Source: a bacterium
Lineage (GTDB): Bacteria; Hydrogenedentota; Hydrogenedentia; Hydrogenedentiales; SLHB01
DNA: 16,832 nucleotides
Reading direction: 5' to 3'
Assembly: GCA_024231375.1 (NCBI GenBank)
Contig: JAAEQP010000393.1
Location: forward strand, 1-16,832
Positions 14,880 through 16,832 of this stretch are shown here, piece by piece. The notes below the pieces were generated by a model, which was given only the letters and a program-made list of their open reading frames with translations, did not search any database and was not told where the DNA came from. The position numbers were made by a program, and so were the translations under genes. Each line of letters opens with the position of its first letter. Position 1 is the first letter of the stretch.

Positions 14880-14899
14880 GAGGGTGGCTTTCCACCCTC
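14880..14899 (+). other. Perfect hairpin at the predicted 5' end of the mRNA
   Basis: GAGGGTGG pairs perfectly with CCACCCTC around a 4-nt CTTT loop. Placed at the predicted transcription start, it could protect the 5' end of the transcript. There is no T-run after it, so it is not an obvious terminator. The Shine-Dalgarno site lies 46 nt further on. Confidence 0.55.
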
Positions 14900-14957
14900 C
14901 TGTGGCGTACACTTGGACACGGCTCGGGTGTCTTCTTGCAGTGAAAAGGAGGTGGCC

Positions 14958-16685
14958 ATGACCCGCTCGACTTTCCTGTGCGCTCTCGCGCTATCCCTGC
15001 TCCTCACCGCCGGCTCCGCCCACGCCTTCACGGCAGACGTCAATCTGTGGCCCATCATGGTCGTGGATGGTGACGAATCCGGATACGATGTGCGGTTCCT
15101 GGTGCCTTTCGGCCAGTTCAAGAACCAGGACGGCGAACATGTCGAGGCGCTTCGGCCCTTGTATATCAACCGTCGCAAGGAGGGAAGCTCGGAACGGTCG
15201 CTCGACCTCGTCTGGCCCATCGCGAACGTCGCCACCGACGGTGGCGGCGACTTGTCGTGGCGTGCGTTTCCTCTTTTCTACAACATGGACTCGGACGACG
15301 AACCGGACTTCGCCGTGTTTCCGCTGCTATGGACGTGGTGGCAGGGCGCAAGCAGCGACCCAAGTTGCGGCGTTGTGCTGGCTCCTGCGTGGGCGGAATG
15401 GGAGAAGGGGGAGCGGGACTGGTCGGGTGGTGTTATTCCAGTCTATGCCCAATGGCGGGATGGCAATGACCATGGCATCTGGCTCGTGCCCCTGCTATGG
15501 AGCAGAAGTCGATACAGCAGGACCATGGCGGCCTTCCCGCTATACCTGGACGTGCGCCGCGACGATTCGCGCGCCACATGGCTGGCGCCTGTATACTGGG
15601 GCCGACGCGGTGGGCGTACAAGGTCGCTTGTGGTGTTTCCCGTGTTCTGGCACGGACGCAACTCGACGGTGCTATTCCCCCTCTACTGGAACTTCGACCA
15701 CGCATCGCTTCTAATGGTCCCGCCCATCTACGGGCATCAGCGTGGTGGCGACGAGAACTGGTTCTTCGTGCTCTTCCCAAGCTATCTCCAGACCAACGAC
15801 GAAGACTACCGCACTCACCGCGTCCTCTGGCCATTGCTGACGTGGGGCGGCGACGGCAAGGACTCCAACGAATTCGGCCTCTGGCCCCTGTACGGCAGGA
15901 AGCATCAGGCCATCGCGGACGACGACATGAATTCCGACGGCGGCAAGCGTGCTTGGGCTCTGTTCCCTCTGTTCTGGACTGGCAACTGGACCAACAAACA
16001 CGGCCACAAGGCAGACGATGGCGAATCCCGCTACTCCGATACGCAGCGTTACGTCAACCTCTTTCCTTTCCTCTGGGTCGGCAACAAGGAGAACTGGCGT
16101 GAGAAGGACGGTGAGCGGACTTGGGAGCGGGCCGGGAAGCACTTCAACGTGTTCCCCTTCCTGTGGTGCCGGTCGTCGGAGTTGCGCTACCTGAACCGCG
16201 AAGACCCCGAGCAGCGCATGGAGCGCGAACTGAACGTGTTTCCGCTGTTTTGGTCGGGCCGGTCCGAGACACGGGTCCTCGACGAATCGGGTGAGCCGAC
16301 CGACCAGACCAGACAGGATTTCTATCATTGGTTGCTGCCGCTCTACACCTACAACGCCGACGAGAACAGCAAGATCTTCACCGCGGCATGGCCGTTGTGG
16401 CGTTCCGCCGACCAAGAGGACATGGACCAGTATTCCGTGTTGTGGCGGTTGATGGATGCGCGCTTCTACCCCGACGGCGACCACCGCATCAGCGTGCTCT
16501 GGCGCGGATTCCGCCACGAGACCGACGGCGATTCCCTCAAAGTCGACATGTTCCCATTCCTGACCTACCGGCGTCCCGAACCCGGCACGACCCAGTTCCA
16601 GTTCCTTGAAGGCCTTTTCGCCACCGGCAAAGAAGACGGGCGACGGTTCCTGCGCCTCTTCTGGCTGCCCAAAGTGCGGCTGTAG
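14958..16685 (+). CDS. Exported protein of repeated FPLYW-like motifs, function unknown
   Basis: This 575-residue protein starts with a clear signal peptide, MTRSTFLCALALSLLLTAGSAHA, and probable cleavage before Phe24. The mature part holds about two dozen copies of a motif of the form hydrophobic-(F/W/V)-P-(L/F/V)-(aromatic or L)-(W/Y). Examples are AFPLFY, VFPLLW, LVPLLW, LFPLYW, LWPLYG, LFPLFW, VFPFLW, VFPLFW and AWPLW. They are spaced about 12-35 residues apart by polar, Asp/Gly/Arg-rich turns. Alternating aromatic strands with polar loops suggest a beta-rich fold, perhaps an outer-membrane barrel or a propeller-like surface protein. That is inference only; I do not recognise a named family. 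ATG at 14958 was chosen over the ATG at 14913 because it gives the signal peptide and has AAGGAGG 5 nt upstream. The gene stands alone with its own promoter. Confidence 0.85.
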   Translation: MTRSTFLCALALSLLLTAGSAHAFTADVNLWPIMVVDGDESGYDVRFLVPFGQFKNQDGEHVEALRPLYINRRKEGSSERSLDLVWPIANVATDGGGDLSWRAFPLFYNMDSDDEPDFAVFPLLWTWWQGASSDPSCGVVLAPAWAEWEKGERDWSGGVIPVYAQWRDGNDHGIWLVPLLWSRSRYSRTMAAFPLYLDVRRDDSRATWLAPVYWGRRGGRTRSLVVFPVFWHGRNSTVLFPLYWNFDHASLLMVPPIYGHQRGGDENWFFVLFPSYLQTNDEDYRTHRVLWPLLTWGGDGKDSNEFGLWPLYGRKHQAIADDDMNSDGGKRAWALFPLFWTGNWTNKHGHKADDGESRYSDTQRYVNLFPFLWVGNKENWREKDGERTWERAGKHFNVFPFLWCRSSELRYLNREDPEQRMERELNVFPLFWSGRSETRVLDESGEPTDQTRQDFYHWLLPLYTYNADENSKIFTAAWPLWRSADQEDMDQYSVLWRLMDARFYPDGDHRISVLWRGFRHETDGDSLKVDMFPFLTYRRPEPGTTQFQFLEGLFATGKEDGRRFLRLFWLPKVRL

Positions 16686-16755
16686 CGCACCATTCAAATG
16701 GGCACAGTGGAGCTGTTGAAGAAGTCATATGCCCGCGAAAACAGAAGCGACAAAC

Positions 16756-16820
16756 GGGGACCGCCAAGTTCTTACGTCCCATTATTGCGCTTCCTAGGGC
16801 AACAATGGGTGGCTGTCCCC
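16756..16820. repeat. Extended imperfect inverted repeat near the right edge
   Basis: GGGGACCGCCA (16756-16766) mirrors TGGCTGTCCCC (16810-16820) with one mismatch. Inside, CCCATTATTGC (16778-16788) mirrors GCAACAATGGG (16799-16809) with one mismatch. The left arm has an extra 11 nt between its two blocks. It looks like a REP- or MITE-like remnant; it has no T-run. It begins 71 nt after the repeat-protein stop. No gene was seen in 16686-16832. Confidence 0.6.
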
Positions 16821-16832
16821 AGGTTATCGCGG

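Noticed and set aside
15711..16697. 328-residue open frame on the minus strand
   Set aside because: Antisense to the repeat protein, which has a signal peptide, promoter and ribosome site. The composition follows from reading the repeats backwards.
1..16832. tRNA or rRNA genes
   Set aside because: No cloverleaf-like sequence or rRNA core segment was noticed on either strand; a covariance-model scan would be decisive.

Overview
The window looks like a chromosomal segment from a high-GC, bacterial-type genome. The evidence is housekeeping genes (ald, dtd, nusB, and a riboflavin operon under an FMN riboswitch), sigma70-like promoters with Shine-Dalgarno sites, and an IS200-like transposon flanked by REP-like palindromes. 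My guess at the lineage is an uncultured PVC-, Hydrogenedentota- or deltaproteobacteria-like group. That rests only on style: REP-like GTCCCGGAGGGAC palindromes, an ICANCKK-type sensor tail and a degenerate FPLYW-repeat protein. It is weak inference.

Layout. (1) 1-741: left edge, then a compact IS200/IS605-type transposase gene between two mirror-image palindromic units. (2) 866-3179, minus strand: alanine dehydrogenase followed by a membrane-embedded M28-like peptidase that lacks key catalytic residues. (3) 3333-8110, plus strand, divergent from ald: dtd, an asparagine-synthetase-like protein with altered motifs in both domains, a formyltransferase, a GT2 glycosyltransferase with a TPR tail, and a GNAT acetyltransferase. 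Junctions after dtd are overlaps or gaps of at most 4 nt, so the five genes are probably one transcript and the last four may form one uncharacterised modification pathway. (4) 8111-8276: a convergent intergenic region with a probable bidirectional terminator or REP-like inverted repeat. (5) 14734-8277, minus strand: a consensus promoter, FMN riboswitch and terminator hairpin, then ribD-ribE-ribBA-ribH-nusB, a PHP phosphoesterase and a 7TMR-DISM membrane sensor. (6) 14735-14957: divergent intergenic region with a 9-nt tandem repeat, a strong promoter with a palindrome in its spacer, and a 5' hairpin. (7) 14958-16685, plus strand: an exported protein built almost entirely of short Pro-aromatic repeats. 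(8) 16756-16820: an extended imperfect inverted repeat near the right edge.

How the genes work together. RibBA, RibD, RibH and RibE are a complete set for making riboflavin from GTP and ribulose 5-phosphate, apart from the phosphatase step. Their transcription is probably shut off by FMN. The asn-like/formyltransferase/GT2/GNAT cluster carries adenylation or amide-forming, formylation, glycosylation and acetylation activities. It resembles a small glycan- or peptide-tailoring pathway, but its substrate cannot be read from the sequence. The best candidates for something new are this cluster, the degenerate M28 membrane protein, the sensor with a four-cysteine tail and no output enzyme, and the FPLYW-repeat protein.
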